Shown here one piece after another: positions 6,383 to 16,661 of a stretch of 64,000 bases of DNA. Location: contig NZ_JAIETU010000017.1 of NCBI RefSeq assembly GCF_019744875.1, forward strand, positions 1 through 64,000, given 5' to 3'. A model generated the notes under the pieces. That model was not told the origin of the DNA, made no database searches, and was given only the letters and a program-made list of their open reading frames with translations. Numbering within the stretch: the first letter of the stretch is position 1; every line of letters begins with the position of its first letter. The position numbers and the translations under genes are program-made. The stretch comes from Hyphomicrobium sp. GTDB lineage: Bacteria; Pseudomonadota; Alphaproteobacteria; Rhizobiales; Hyphomicrobiaceae.

Positions 6383-8833
6383 ATGAAGACTGTCAATCTG
6401 CATGTGGGAGATCTTCTTTCGCCTCTCGGAGCCCATGGCGTTGAGAGGCAATTGACAAAGCTGGCCGGTGTCAGAGCGGCGGCTGTCAACTCTGTTTCCG
6501 GTTGCGCCACGGTCACATACGACGAGCAACAGATCAATGTGCCTGCAATAGAGCAGGCTATCGAGCGCTGCGGTCACCATTGTGTTGGCGCGTTGGACCC
6601 GAAGCATCTATGCGAGGGTCGCAAAACAGCTCGCCAAGAATTTGCTCTAGGGAAGAAACACGACGACCATACGCATGGTGATCACGACATGCAGCGTGAA
6701 AGCCGCCAAACACAGCACGGCCACGCTCCCGCGAACGATCTCGGGCAAAAGCGACTCCCTGATCACGATGGCGGTCATGAGAAGATGGACGCTATGTCTC
6801 ATGAAATGGGGCACGGCGCCGGCATGGATATGCAGGACATGGTCCGCGACATGCGGAACCGGTTCTTCATCAGCCTCATCTTCACCATTCCTATCTTTGC
6901 TCTTTCGCCGATGGGAATGGAGATCGCGCCATTGAAGCCGCCATTTGGCCTTGAGCTCAATCTCGTCCTGTTCTTCCTGGCGAGCGGCGCGATCCTCTAT
7001 CCGGTATGGCCTTTCCTCGTCGCCGCCTACCGGGCGCTGAGGAACGGCGTCCTCAACATGGCGGTGCTGGTCGTTCTCAGCGTCGGCACGGGCTATCTGT
7101 TCTCTGTCGGAGCGACCTTCTTGTTCGATGGTGAGCAGTTTTACGAAGCCTCTGCCGTGCTGCTCGTCTTCATTCTCCTTGGACACTGGCTTGAGATGCG
7201 TGCCCGCGCCGGGGCCTCGGCAGCCATCCGCGCTCTCTTGGATCTTGCGCCGCCAAAGGCAAACGTTTTCCGGGGTGGACGCGAAGTTGAGGTGCCGACA
7301 GCGGAGGTCGCGGTGGACGACATCGTCGTGATCCGCCCCGGCAACAAGATCCCGGTAGACGGGAAAGTCATCGAAGGGCGATCGACGGTCGATGAGTCGA
7401 TGCTGACTGGTGAGTCGATGCCGGTCGACAAGAAGCCCGGCGACACGGTCATCGGCGCCACGATCAACAAGAGCGGGACTTTCCGCTACACGGCCACCAA
7501 GGTCGGCGCCGATACGGCGCTGGCGCAAATCGTCAAGCTGGTGCAGGAGGCGCAGAACTCGAAGGCGCCGGCACAGCTGCTCGCGGATCGGGCCTCCCAA
7601 TGGCTTGTGCTTGCAGCAGTCGTTATTGGGCTTCTCACCTTTGTGGTCTGGTTCTGGTGGATTGGCCAGCCGCTTCTTTTCGCACTCACGCTTACGATCA
7701 CGGTGTTCGTCATCGCGTGTCCGGATGCGTTGGGACTCGCGACGCCGATGGCCGTCATGGTCGGCACGGGGCTCGGCGCAATGAACGGCATCCTGTTCAA
7801 AAACGCTTCCGCACTCGAGGATGCAACCAAGCTCGATGTCATCGTCTTCGATAAGACCGGAACACTCACGATGGGGAAGCCTGAGGTGGTCGAGATTGTC
7901 ACGGCAAGTGGGACCAGCGAGCAGCTGGTGCTGGCAACAGCGGCCTCGGTCGAGGCTGGCTCAGATCATCCGCTGGCTCAGGCCATTCTGCGGCGAGCGG
8001 AAGGCATTGCGACAGCAAAAGCTGAAAGCTTCGTCAATCTCGAAGGCATGGGCGCCAAGGCGATGATCGCGGGAGCGGAGGTGTTTCTCGGCAATCGCCG
8101 GCTGATGGATTCCCAGAAGATCGATGTTGGACTTCTCAAGCCCGACGCCGAACGGCTGCAAGGCGCGGGTCGGACCGTTGTCCATCTCGCTAGCGACACG
8201 AAGATTCTTGGTCTCATCGCCATCGCCGACGCGCCGCGCCCAACTGCGACCGCAACCATCAAGAAGCTGCAGGAGCGCGGTGTTCTGGTTGCCATGCTGA
8301 CCGGCGACAACAAAGGAACAGCGGAGCGCATAGGCCGCGAGCTCGGTATCGACATCGTGCTTGCTGACGTACTGCCGGGCCAGAAAGCGGCGAAGGTCAA
8401 GGAGCTGCAAGCGCAGGGCAGGAAGGTGGGCATGGTGGGTGACGGCATCAACGACGCACCGGCACTGATCCAGGCCGACGTCGGCTTCGCGATCGGCGCG
8501 GGCACGGACGTTGCCCTGGAAAGCGCCGATGTCGTTCTGATGAAAAGCGATCCCTACGACGTCGTGGGCGCGATCGAGCTGTCGCGTGCCACCTTGCGCA
8601 AGATGCACCAGAACCTCTGGTGGGCCGTTGGCTACAACATCATTGCCTTCCCGCTTGCTGCGGGGATCTTCTACCCGTTCCTGCTCAGCCCAGAGATCGC
8701 CGCACTCGCAATGTCGGGCAGCTCGGCACTGGTCGCGATCAACGCGCTCATGCTCAAGCGCACAAAGCTGTCGGGTATCAAGCAAAGCAGCAGCCCAGCC
8801 CCGATCCCGGCTTTAGAAGAGGCCCGCGCATGA
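6383..8833 (+). CDS. copA: Copper-type P1B ATPase
   Basis: This 816-residue inner-membrane pump exports soft metal ions, most likely copper, using ATP. In order it has: a degenerate N-terminal metal-binding domain (residues 1-72); a His/Met-rich linker (about 85-150, with [10 protein letters not shown] and [16 protein letters not shown]); membrane helices; the TGES actuator loop (about 342); the intramembrane motif [10 protein letters not shown] (about 445); the phosphorylation motif DKTGTLT (about 489); SDHPLA of the nucleotide-binding domain; and GDGINDAP (about 686). Two oddities stand out. The usual CxxC of the N-terminal domain is absent (VGDLLSPLG stands there), and the membrane motif is CPD rather than CPC or CPH. 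A strong AAAGGAG site precedes the ATG, and its end overlaps the next start. Metal specificity is inferred. Confidence 0.9.
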   Translation: MKTVNLHVGDLLSPLGAHGVERQLTKLAGVRAAAVNSVSGCATVTYDEQQINVPAIEQAIERCGHHCVGALDPKHLCEGRKTARQEFALGKKHDDHTHGDHDMQRESRQTQHGHAPANDLGQKRLPDHDGGHEKMDAMSHEMGHGAGMDMQDMVRDMRNRFFISLIFTIPIFALSPMGMEIAPLKPPFGLELNLVLFFLASGAILYPVWPFLVAAYRALRNGVLNMAVLVVLSVGTGYLFSVGATFLFDGEQFYEASAVLLVFILLGHWLEMRARAGASAAIRALLDLAPPKANVFRGGREVEVPTAEVAVDDIVVIRPGNKIPVDGKVIEGRSTVDESMLTGESMPVDKKPGDTVIGATINKSGTFRYTATKVGADTALAQIVKLVQEAQNSKAPAQLLADRASQWLVLAAVVIGLLTFVVWFWWIGQPLLFALTLTITVFVIACPDALGLATPMAVMVGTGLGAMNGILFKNASALEDATKLDVIVFDKTGTLTMGKPEVVEIVTASGTSEQLVLATAASVEAGSDHPLAQAILRRAEGIATAKAESFVNLEGMGAKAMIAGAEVFLGNRRLMDSQKIDVGLLKPDAERLQGAGRTVVHLASDTKILGLIAIADAPRPTATATIKKLQERGVLVAMLTGDNKGTAERIGRELGIDIVLADVLPGQKAAKVKELQAQGRKVGMVGDGINDAPALIQADVGFAIGAGTDVALESADVVLMKSDPYDVVGAIELSRATLRKMHQNLWWAVGYNIIAFPLAAGIFYPFLLSPEIAALAMSGSSALVAINALMLKRTKLSGIKQSSSPAPIPALEEARA

Positions 8834-10140
8834 TAGATGCGCGGGCAGAACCGCAGTTTTCTGCCCCGGCACTGGCAGCGATGCTCCTGGCCGTGTCTAC
8901 GGTCTCGGCAGGCTACGGTATCGTGTTGCCGATCTTGCCTCTGATGCTCCAGGTCATCGATGGCCCAAACGCAGCCGTCGAAATATCGCGGCATACCGGT
9001 CTTCTGACGGGCCTTCACGCGCTTGCCCTCTTTCTATTTGCGCCTGTCTGGGGACGCCTCTCGGACCAGTATGGGCGGAGGATAATCTTGTGTATTGGTC
9101 TTTTCGGCTTCGGCGCGAGCCTGCTTTTGGCTACCCTAAAGCTAAGTATTGGCCTGCTTTATGTTGAGCGCTTCGTTACCGGTGTCTTCGCGGCGGGGAT
9201 CACTCCGGTTGCGTCGGCCGTGATCGCCGATCAAGGCGGAAGCGATGAATGGCGTGCGCGGCGCATCGCGTGGGTGAGTATGGCGGCGATCTCGGGTTTC
9301 CTGCTCGGGCCGATGCTCAGTGGCTTTCTAGCAACCCTCTCGAAGGCAACGTCCTCAGGAGAGAGCGTTCGATCGTATGAACTTCCATTCCTCGTTATTG
9401 CCGGCGTTGCCCTGATCGCGGCCACAACGGTCCATTTATTCGTGCCGAATAAGGCGACAGAAGTTTCAGCGAGCGCAGAACGAAAGCGCCCATCCAGCTC
9501 TTCAGGAAGCACCCAAACTCTCCTGCCCCTTCGCGCGATTAGCTTTCTGGTTGCGGCGGGAGTCGGCGTGTTCGAGGTCGGTCTTGCGCTGCGCGGCAAT
9601 CAAGAACTCGGCATGGCGCCTGCGCAAGTCGCAATGATGTTCGCGGCGTGCAGCCTGGTCATGTTCGTAGTCCAGGCCGTCGTGTTCTTGCCGAGGGTCA
9701 AGCCGGCCTGGACCCGATGGCTTTTTGCACCGGCCCTCGGCGTCATGGCCCTTTCGCTTCTGCTCGTTCCACGCATGACCGGATTCGCGCCTCTCCTTGC
9801 GACGGTCGCCGCCGTGGCCGCCAGCGCTGGAATCCTGTCTCCGGTCCTCACTTACTGGACCTCGCTCGAGAGTGGCAATACCAAAGGTGCCGGGCTCGGA
9901 AAGCAAGCAGCCGTCGTGAGTCTCGGGCAGGCGCTCGGCTCCGTCGCCGGCGGATCGCTTTATACGATTGCGGCCTTACCCGCGGCACCATTCGTCGTGA
10001 CCGCGATCCTGCTCGCGGGTGCGGCCGTTTCAGGGTTTGGATTATCTCGACACCTTAAGGATGACCACGCGCCGCCGAGCGGCGTCGCGCCTCGCGAAGG
10101 CTCGTGCGTCTCAGCGGCGACCCCTAACTCGGAACGATAA
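8830..10140 (+). CDS. MFS transporter, drug/proton antiporter type
   Basis: The 436-residue protein has about 12 predicted membrane helices. It contains the family loop between helices 2 and 3 ([14 protein letters not shown]), which matches the GxLaDrxGrkxxl signature of the major facilitator superfamily, and [24 protein letters not shown] of the drug-resistance branch. The ATG at 8830 overlaps the stop of the copA-like gene (ATGA), so the two are translationally coupled; an earlier in-frame start exists but would lie deep inside copA. The substrate is unknown. Pairing with a copper pump suggests an export function under the same stress, for example of a chelator or drug, but this is inference. 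Confidence 0.8.
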   Translation: MIDARAEPQFSAPALAAMLLAVSTVSAGYGIVLPILPLMLQVIDGPNAAVEISRHTGLLTGLHALALFLFAPVWGRLSDQYGRRIILCIGLFGFGASLLLATLKLSIGLLYVERFVTGVFAAGITPVASAVIADQGGSDEWRARRIAWVSMAAISGFLLGPMLSGFLATLSKATSSGESVRSYELPFLVIAGVALIAATTVHLFVPNKATEVSASAERKRPSSSSGSTQTLLPLRAISFLVAAGVGVFEVGLALRGNQELGMAPAQVAMMFAACSLVMFVVQAVVFLPRVKPAWTRWLFAPALGVMALSLLLVPRMTGFAPLLATVAAVAASAGILSPVLTYWTSLESGNTKGAGLGKQAAVVSLGQALGSVAGGSLYTIAALPAAPFVVTAILLAGAAVSGFGLSRHLKDDHAPPSGVAPREGSCVSAATPNSER

Positions 10141-10158
10141 CAAACGGGAGATCCTTCC

Positions 10159-11343
10159 ATGCCCCAGTCCAATGTTGTTCTTTGCGCTCCCGTACGTACG
10201 GCGATCGGAACCTATGGCGGGTCATTGAGGGGCATCGCGGCCTCGGACCTCGGCGCGGCAGTTATCAAAGAGACGCTTGAGCGCGCGAAGTTGAAAGGGT
10301 CCGATGTGGACGCTGTCGTCATGGGGCAGGTCGTCCAGGCCGGCTCCAAGATGAACCCGGCGCGTCAAGCCATGCGCGCGGCAGGCCTACCCGTTGAAGT
10401 GCCCGCCATGACTGTGAACCGGGTCTGCGGCTCGGGCGCCCAAGCGATTGCTTCGGCTGCCCAGGAGGTCATGCTTGGCCACGTCTCATGCGCCGTCGCA
10501 GGTGGCATGGAGAACATGGACCAAGCGCCGTACCTGTTGCCAGGTGGTCGCTGGGGCTACCGCATGGGGGACGCGCAGGTTTACGATAGTATGCTCCGGG
10601 ACGGCCTGAATGACGCCTTCTCTGACCAGCATTCCGGATGGCACACCGAGGACCTTGTCGCCAAGTACCAAGTTACGCGTGAGGCTCAGGACACATGGGC
10701 CCTCAGAACACAGAAACGGTTTGCCGAGGCGCAAGCCGCCGGTCGGTTCGCGGACGAGATCGTATCCATGGAAGTGTCAGGCTCAAAAAAACCTATCGTT
10801 TTCGATAAGGACGAGCACAATCGGCCCGATACGACGGCGGAGTCGCTGGCCAAGCTCAAGCCCGCATTCCGCAAGGACGGCACGATCACCGCCGGGAACG
10901 CCCCCGGTCTCAACAGTGGCGCAGCCGCTCTGGTCGTCGCCGACCGCAAATGGGCTGAAAAGCGCGGCCTAGAGCCGTTCGCTCGCCTCGTGTCCTACGG
11001 CGTTGGCGCGGTGGATCCCGGCATGTTTGGTCTCGGGCCCGTACCCGCGGTCCGGCAAGCGCTCGAGCGCGCGGGCTGGCGCGTCGGCGATGTCGAGCGC
11101 GCGGAAGTGAACGAGGCCTTCGCCGCCATCGTGATCGCGTTGATCAAGGAGATCGGTCTGCCTGAAGACATCGTCAATGTCGAGGGCGGCGCCATCGCCC
11201 ATGGTCATCCGATCGGGGCAACCGGGGCGGTCCTGACAACGCGGCTTCTTCATGCGATGCGCCGCGACGGCATCAAACGCGGTCTCGTCACGCTGTGTAT
11301 CGGTGGCGGCCAGGGCATAGCGCTGGCACTCGAACGGTCATGA
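10159..11343 (+). CDS. phaA: Acetyl-CoA acetyltransferase (thiolase)
   Basis: This 394-residue thiolase joins two acetyl-CoA to acetoacetyl-CoA, the first step of polyhydroxybutyrate synthesis, or runs in reverse. It has the nucleophilic cysteine in NRVCGSGAQA (about residue 91), the VNEAFA motif, GGAIAHGHPIGATG with the catalytic His (about 351), and the C-terminal CIGGGQG cysteine loop (about 381). Full length matches the family. It lies 18 bp after the MFS gene, with a GGGAGA ribosome-binding site. A PHA synthase stands 17 kb downstream, but no phaB reductase is seen in the window. The symbol is given by role; atoB would be an equally valid name. Confidence 0.9.
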   Translation: MPQSNVVLCAPVRTAIGTYGGSLRGIAASDLGAAVIKETLERAKLKGSDVDAVVMGQVVQAGSKMNPARQAMRAAGLPVEVPAMTVNRVCGSGAQAIASAAQEVMLGHVSCAVAGGMENMDQAPYLLPGGRWGYRMGDAQVYDSMLRDGLNDAFSDQHSGWHTEDLVAKYQVTREAQDTWALRTQKRFAEAQAAGRFADEIVSMEVSGSKKPIVFDKDEHNRPDTTAESLAKLKPAFRKDGTITAGNAPGLNSGAAALVVADRKWAEKRGLEPFARLVSYGVGAVDPGMFGLGPVPAVRQALERAGWRVGDVERAEVNEAFAAIVIALIKEIGLPEDIVNVEGGAIAHGHPIGATGAVLTTRLLHAMRRDGIKRGLVTLCIGGGQGIALALERS

Positions 11344-11374
11344 CGCGATCTCACCGGGAACTACAAGGTACCCA

Positions 11375-11851
11375 ATGTTCATGAATCGGCGCGTTGTCCT
11401 GGTGGTTGGCTCGTTGCTCGGAACAGCTCCTTGCGGTGGCGCTGCGAGTGCGGCGGCCGATGGCCTATACCAGAGTGCTTCGGGGGTCGCGGCATACCTC
11501 GGTGTGGTTCCCGCAGAGATCACCAAGGGTCACGAGCCGACCCAGCCTCAGGGTCCGATGCACGGCGGAGTGAGGGATGGCGGGTATCAGTATCACCTCG
11601 TGGCCGCAGTATTTGACGCCAGCAGCGGGGAAAGGATTACAGACGCCACTGTAACTGCGCAGGTATCGGCACTAGGCGTCGGGGGCCCCACCAAGGCGCT
11701 CGAGCCCATGACCATCGCGGGGGCCATTACTTATGGTGCTTACTTCAACTTGCGAACCCGCGACCTCTACATAATCGTGCTCGCGATCAAGCGGCCGGAG
11801 GCCGGGCAACCGATCACTCTCAAGTTCACTTACGACCATCGCAATCGCTGA
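11375..11851 (+). CDS. Conserved exported protein of unknown function
   Basis: The 158-residue product has a signal peptide (RRVVLVVGSLLG... to SAAA). It is followed by a beta-rich domain with YLGVVPAEITKGHEP, HGGVRDGGYQYHLV and FNLRTRDLYIIVLAIKRP. The layout recalls small periplasmic domains of the FixH/P19 kind (an immunoglobulin-like fold with His and Met residues that can bind metal), but I cannot assign a family. It is 31 bp after the thiolase and 55 bp before the polyphosphate kinase, in the same direction, so probably the same operon. Starts at 11375 or 11381 are both possible. Confidence 0.6.
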   Translation: MFMNRRVVLVVGSLLGTAPCGGAASAAADGLYQSASGVAAYLGVVPAEITKGHEPTQPQGPMHGGVRDGGYQYHLVAAVFDASSGERITDATVTAQVSALGVGGPTKALEPMTIAGAITYGAYFNLRTRDLYIIVLAIKRPEAGQPITLKFTYDHRNR

Positions 11852-11906
11852 GATCCGCGGCAGACTCCGCTGAAAGCCGCTCTCGTTTCAATTGGAGTTT
11901 GAGAGG

Positions 11907-12683
11907 ATGACTCACACACCGAAAGACGATGACGTGGATTACGAGGGAGCCTTTCACCGCGCTCAGATCGAGCTCGTGAAGTTCCAGAAACACGTCATCA
12001 AGCACGGGCAGAAGGTTCTCTTGATCTTCGAGGGCCGCGACGCCGCTGGCAAGGACGGAACGATCAAACGTATCGTCGAGCACCTTAGCCCGCGCGAGAC
12101 GCGCGTCGTTGCGCTCGGCGCGCCCTCCGATCGCGATCGTAAGGCCTGGTATTTTCAGCGTTATGTTGAGCATCTCCCCATAGCCGGCGAGACAGTTCTC
12201 TTTAATCGCAGCTGGTACAACCGCGCAGGCGTTGAGCGCGTAATGGGTTTTTGCACCGAGCAGGAATATGAGGAGTTCATGAAGACCGTGCCGATGTTCG
12301 AGCAATTGCTCGTGCATTGCGGCTTCACGATCCTCAAATATTACCTCGACATTGGTCGCGAGGAACAGGAAAAGCGCCTAACGCGCCGCAGGAAGGACCC
12401 GCTTCGTCAGTGGAAGCTAAGTCCGATCGATGCCAAAGCGACAAAGCATTGGGAGCACTATTCCAAAGCTCGGAATGCGATGTTCTCGCAGACCCATGGC
12501 GTGCTTACCCCATGGATCATTGTGCGGGCAGACGATAAGCGAGCGGCAAGGTTGAATGTCATCCGCGATCTTCTTTCGCGCTGTGAGTTTCACGGCAAGA
12601 ACCGTCATGGGGAGTTGCCGGATCCCAATCTCGTGTTTCTGTTCGATGAGCGCCATCTGAAGACCGGCATGATAGCGGAATGA
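11907..12683 (+). CDS. ppk2: Polyphosphate kinase 2 (PPK2)
   Basis: The 258-residue enzyme transfers phosphate between polyphosphate and nucleoside diphosphates, typically making GTP or ATP. It carries Walker A FEGRDAAGKDGT (about residues 42-53), the lid-region APSDRDRKAWYFQRY, and the Walker B-like NRSWYNRAGVERVMGF, in the order and spacing of single-domain class I PPK2. The ATG at 11907 is chosen because GAGAGG lies directly before it. PPK2 next to PHA and acetate kinase genes is common in Alphaproteobacteria and suggests use of stored polyphosphate when respiration is limited. Cytosolic. Confidence 0.92.
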   Translation: MTHTPKDDDVDYEGAFHRAQIELVKFQKHVIKHGQKVLLIFEGRDAAGKDGTIKRIVEHLSPRETRVVALGAPSDRDRKAWYFQRYVEHLPIAGETVLFNRSWYNRAGVERVMGFCTEQEYEEFMKTVPMFEQLLVHCGFTILKYYLDIGREEQEKRLTRRRKDPLRQWKLSPIDAKATKHWEHYSKARNAMFSQTHGVLTPWIIVRADDKRAARLNVIRDLLSRCEFHGKNRHGELPDPNLVFLFDERHLKTGMIAE

Positions 12684-12783
12684 AAAAAGGGGTTCGCTTT
12701 TGCGCCAGAACAAAGATTCGTCTCGAGCCCTGATGTCCACCTACATTAGGCTGCTGCGCGTTTATGGATAGGAGAAGGGGGCC

Positions 12784-13785
12784 ATGAGCCTATTTAGCGA
12801 TCGACGAGTGCTCGGAATCGGTCTGGCCATTCTAGCTCTTGGACTTGCAACGTGGGGCGGACTGTTTGGCTTTCAATCCGATGACAGCGGCGTCATCGTC
12901 CTGCAGGGCAACGTCGACGTCCGCCAGGTCAACTTAGGATTCAAGGTCGCTGGCCGAATTGCCGATATGAAGGTCGATGAGGGCGATCGGGTCGACGCCG
13001 GCAAGATCGTCGCCTCGCTTGACAAGTCCTACTTTGCCGACGAGGTGCGCCTGGCGCGTGCTCGGGTGGCTGCTCAAACCGCCATCGTTACGAGGCTCGA
13101 GAATGGTACCCGGCCTGAGGAGATTGCCCAAGCACGTGCCGTCGTCGCCGAGCGTGAGGCCACAGTCGCGCTAGCCGAGGCGACGCTGAACCGGCAACAA
13201 GACCTCGCGGGTCGTGGCGTTTCTCCCCACCAGCGGCACGATGAGGCGACCGCTGCGTCCGAGCAGGCGCGAGCGGCGCTTAAATCGGCGCAGGAGACCC
13301 TGAAGCTCGCCGAGATCGGACCGCGACGCGAGGACATCGATGCAGCCAAGGCACAGCAGGAGGCCGAGAATGCGGCGCTCGCACAGGCGGAACGCAGGTT
13401 GGCCGACGCCGATCTGAGTGCCCCGAATGAGGGCGTGGTGCTGACGCGTGTCCGCGAGCCTGGCGCCATCGTCGGTGCGGGCGAGACGGTTTATGCTGTG
13501 TCTATCACCTCACCCGTATGGGTGCGCACCTATGTTGCGGAGCCTGACCTTGGACGCATTCTCCCCGGGATGTCTGTGGAGGTGCAAACGGACGGGGGGA
13601 AGATCTATCGGGGGCAGATCGGCTTCATCTCGCCAGTCGCCGAGTTCACGCCAAAGTCGGTCGAGACCAAGGAACTGCGCACGAGCCTCGTCTACCGGCT
13701 CCGTATCGTGGTCGAGGGAGATACGGCGGGACTTCTCCAAGGAATGCCGGTCACGGCTCTGGTGAAGAGTGGGAAGGAAAGCTGA
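12784..13785 (+). CDS. HlyD-family membrane fusion protein of ABC efflux system
   Basis: This 333-residue periplasmic adaptor has one N-terminal membrane anchor (about 10-28). A lipoyl-like half (VNLGFKVAGRIADMKVDEGDRV), a long alpha-helical hairpin rich in Ala, Glu and Arg (about 80-200), the second lipoyl half (LSAPNEGVVLTRVREPGAIV) and a beta-barrel domain follow. This is the YbhG/YhiI layout. It precedes a double ATP-binding protein and two permeases, with 3 bp to the next gene, so the four form a single efflux unit reaching toward an outer-membrane channel not encoded here. GGAGAAGG precedes the ATG. The substrate is unknown. Confidence 0.88.
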   Translation: MSLFSDRRVLGIGLAILALGLATWGGLFGFQSDDSGVIVLQGNVDVRQVNLGFKVAGRIADMKVDEGDRVDAGKIVASLDKSYFADEVRLARARVAAQTAIVTRLENGTRPEEIAQARAVVAEREATVALAEATLNRQQDLAGRGVSPHQRHDEATAASEQARAALKSAQETLKLAEIGPRREDIDAAKAQQEAENAALAQAERRLADADLSAPNEGVVLTRVREPGAIVGAGETVYAVSITSPVWVRTYVAEPDLGRILPGMSVEVQTDGGKIYRGQIGFISPVAEFTPKSVETKELRTSLVYRLRIVVEGDTAGLLQGMPVTALVKSGKES

Positions 13786-13788
13786 GCC

Positions 13789-15519
13789 ATGAGCGAGGCA
13801 CTCGTCCAACTCAATCGGCTCGTGAAACGGTTCGATGGCATGCCCCATCCGGCGGTCGCCGAAATCACGACCGCAATCATGGGCGGAGGGATCACGGGGC
13901 TTGCGGGCCCGGACGGCGCGGGCAAGACCACGCTGCTTCGCTTGATCCTGGGTTTGCTCAAAGCCGATTCGGGCACGCTCAGCGTCTGCGGGCGCGACCC
14001 TCTCTCGGAGGCTGCCGAGGTGCGCGATCTCGTAGCCTACATGCCGCAGCGGTTCGGCCTCTATGAGGATCTGACGGTCATCGAGAACCTGACGCTCTAT
14101 GCCGACCTCCGCGCTGTTGTGGGTGAAGAGAGGCGCGCGGCCTTCGAGCGACTTCTTTCCTTCACAAACCTTGCTCCATTCGGGGGCCGCCTCGCGGGTG
14201 CGCTTTCTGGAGGCATGAAGCAGAAGCTTGGGCTGGCCTGCGCGCTCATTCGGACTCCGCGCCTGCTGCTCCTCGACGAGCCGAGCGCTGGCGTCGATCC
14301 AGTCTCGCGCCGCGAGCTCTGGCGCATGGTTCGGACGCTCACCGATGAAGGCATTGGCGTTGTCTGGAGCACCGCTTATCTCGACGAGGCGGAGCGATGC
14401 GAGCGGGTGCTCCTAATGAATGACGGCAGGTTGATCTACGAAGGCTCGCCGTCTGGGCTCACAAACCGCATGGTCGGGCGCAGCTTTCACGTCCGCAATG
14501 CCGGAGAGGGGCGCCGGGGGGTTCTCGCCTCCGCCGCCAAGATGCCCGGCGTCATCGACGGCGTGATCCAGGGCGCAAACGTTCGCATCGTCATGGCGGC
14601 TGGGGCGGCACCGCTTTCGGCCGAAGACTTCAAAGGCGTGTCACAAGTTGAGGTCACCCCAGTGCCGCCCCGCTTCGAGGATGCGTTCGTCAACCTCCTT
14701 GGCAGTGCCACCCCTGCCGTGTCTCGCCTTGCCGCGGGTACGCGTCGAGCGAAGCCGGATGCGGGCCCAGTGGTGGAGGCTAAGGAGCTGACCCGCCGGT
14801 TCGGTTCTTTTACGGCAGCCGACCGGATCTCATTCTCGATCGGCAGGGGCGAGATCTTCGGTCTGCTAGGGCCAAATGGTGCCGGGAAATCGACGACATT
14901 CAAGATGCTGTGCGGCCTCCTGCGCCCGACCTCAGGCGAGGCGCGTGTCGCTGGTCTCGACGTCGCGGTGCAGACGTCCGCAGCGCGGAATAGGCTCGGC
15001 TACATGGCGCAGAAGTTTTCGCTATACGGAGACCTTAGCGTCGCCCAGAATCTCGCATTCTTCGCCGGTGTCTATGGCCTTGCTGGCGCAAGGCGCCGGC
15101 GCGCCGTCGAGCGGGTGACGGAAGCATTCAGTCTACAACGGTACTTGAACACAAACGCGGGAATGCTGCCGGCCGGCTTTAAGCAGCGCTTGGCGCTTTG
15201 CTGCGCGGTCATGCACGAGCCGCCGGTCCTTTTTCTCGACGAGCCGACGTCGGGCGTCGACCCGCTGACACGTCGGGAATTTTGGGCCCATATCAATGCA
15301 TTTGTGCAGAGCGGCGTCACGGTGATGGTGACGACGCATTTTCTCGACGAGGCCGAGTATTGTGATCGCATTGCGCTCGTTTATCGTGCGCGCGTGATTG
15401 CGGCCGGAACTCCGGACGATCTGAAGGACAGCGTACGGACACACGCGCTTCCCGACCCAACGCTTGAGGATGCATTCATCGCTCTCGTCGAGGCTGACGA
15501 CAAAAAGGTGGCCGCATGA
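13789..15519 (+). CDS. ABC transporter ATPase, two nucleotide-binding domains
   Basis: The 576-residue protein fuses two ABC ATPase domains, as in YbhF/YhiH. Domain 1 has Walker A GPDGAGKTTL (about residue 42), signature LSGGMKQKLGLA and Walker B LLLLDEPSAGVDP. Domain 2 (from about 330) has Walker A GPNGAGKST and Walker B LFLDEPTSGVDP, but its signature is altered (LPAGFKQRLALC in place of LSGG). That asymmetry suggests one composite ATP site may be weak. The stop overlaps the start of the first permease by 4 bp. It powers the efflux system formed with the neighbouring adaptor and two permeases. Confidence 0.9.
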   Translation: MSEALVQLNRLVKRFDGMPHPAVAEITTAIMGGGITGLAGPDGAGKTTLLRLILGLLKADSGTLSVCGRDPLSEAAEVRDLVAYMPQRFGLYEDLTVIENLTLYADLRAVVGEERRAAFERLLSFTNLAPFGGRLAGALSGGMKQKLGLACALIRTPRLLLLDEPSAGVDPVSRRELWRMVRTLTDEGIGVVWSTAYLDEAERCERVLLMNDGRLIYEGSPSGLTNRMVGRSFHVRNAGEGRRGVLASAAKMPGVIDGVIQGANVRIVMAAGAAPLSAEDFKGVSQVEVTPVPPRFEDAFVNLLGSATPAVSRLAAGTRRAKPDAGPVVEAKELTRRFGSFTAADRISFSIGRGEIFGLLGPNGAGKSTTFKMLCGLLRPTSGEARVAGLDVAVQTSAARNRLGYMAQKFSLYGDLSVAQNLAFFAGVYGLAGARRRRAVERVTEAFSLQRYLNTNAGMLPAGFKQRLALCCAVMHEPPVLFLDEPTSGVDPLTRREFWAHINAFVQSGVTVMVTTHFLDEAEYCDRIALVYRARVIAAGTPDDLKDSVRTHALPDPTLEDAFIALVEADDKKVAA

Positions 15520-16658
15520 GCGTGCCGGAGGCCGCGTCCGCAGATCGCCTTCGCCGCATCATTGCGCTGATCCGCAAGGAGACGCGCCAGATCCTACGTG
15601 ACCCGAGTACGGTCATCATCGCGATTGTCCTCCCTCTGACCCTCCTCTTCCTGTTCGGCTACGGCGTGTCCTTCGATGCGCGGCGTATCGAAATTGGCCT
15701 GGTCATCGAGGATCCCACGCCGGAGACGGGCAGCTTCACGGCCTCGCTCACGAACTCGTCCCTCTTTGCAGCGCGCACGGCTCGTGATCGGCGTAACTTT
15801 GAGAGTGACCTCGTCGCCGGACGGATCGATGGGATCGTCGTTCTTGGATCCGCCTTTTCCGCGCAGGGCGCGCGCGGCGACCGCGCGCCCATCCAGGTCA
15901 TCGTCGACGGCAGTGACCCGAACAAGGCGACCCTGGTGCGCAACTACCTCCAGGGTGCCTGGGGCAACTGGCTCATCCAGGAGGCGATCACGCGCGGCGA
16001 GCGCATGACTTTCCCGATCTCAGTTGAACCGCGTGTCTGGTTCAACCCCGAGATCGCCAGCCATCACTACCTCGTACCGGGCTCGATCGCGATCATCCTG
16101 ATGCTGATTGGCGCGCTCCTTACGGCGCTCGTGATTGCGCGTGAATGGGAGCGCGGCACGATGGAGGCGCTTCTCGCGACGCCCGTAGGCATCATCGACC
16201 TCCTGGCAGGCAAGCTCATTCCCTATTTCGTTCTCGGCATGATCACCATGGCCCTAGCGACCGGCACGGCCCTCTTCCTGTTCGGTGTTCCCTTCCGTGG
16301 CTCGTTCTCCGTGCTCGCGCTCATGACGGCCGTGTTCCTCACCACGGCATTGGCCCAGGGCCTTTTGATCTCCACGCTGGCTCGCAATCAACTCGTCGCA
16401 GCCCAGAGCACGCTGATTTCGGCGTTCCTGCCGAGCTTCTTTCTGTCGGGCTTCGTGTTCGAGATCGCCGGCATGCCCTTGCCGCTCCGGATCATCTCTT
16501 ATGCAGTTCCCGCAAGATACTTTGTCTCCGGCCTTCAAACGCTCTTCCTTGCCGGCGACGTGTGGAGCGTCATCTGGCCGAACCTCGCCGGGATGGCGGT
16601 TATTGCCGTCGTCTACATCACCTTGACTGCCGTCAAGACCAAAACAAGGCTCGATTGA
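15516..16658 (+). CDS. ABC-2 type permease (YbhS-like)
   Basis: This 380-residue inner-membrane protein has one N-terminal helix (about 30-50), a large extracytoplasmic domain and five C-terminal helices, the usual layout of ABC-2 efflux permeases. Typical stretches are REWERGTMEALLATPVG before the second helix and FLPSFFLSGFVFEI in the membrane part. It overlaps the ATPase gene by 4 bp (ATGA) and is followed 3 bp later by its partner permease. The pair presumably forms a heterodimeric channel driven by the double ATPase. The substrate is not predictable from sequence. Confidence 0.88.
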   Translation: MSVPEAASADRLRRIIALIRKETRQILRDPSTVIIAIVLPLTLLFLFGYGVSFDARRIEIGLVIEDPTPETGSFTASLTNSSLFAARTARDRRNFESDLVAGRIDGIVVLGSAFSAQGARGDRAPIQVIVDGSDPNKATLVRNYLQGAWGNWLIQEAITRGERMTFPISVEPRVWFNPEIASHHYLVPGSIAIILMLIGALLTALVIAREWERGTMEALLATPVGIIDLLAGKLIPYFVLGMITMALATGTALFLFGVPFRGSFSVLALMTAVFLTTALAQGLLISTLARNQLVAAQSTLISAFLPSFFLSGFVFEIAGMPLPLRIISYAVPARYFVSGLQTLFLAGDVWSVIWPNLAGMAVIAVVYITLTAVKTKTRLD

Positions 16659-16661
16659 ACC

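Noticed and set aside
6647-7600. A 317-codon minus-strand frame opposite the copper ATPase.
   Set aside because: Shadow of the strongly supported ATPase frame, with no start signal or family resemblance.
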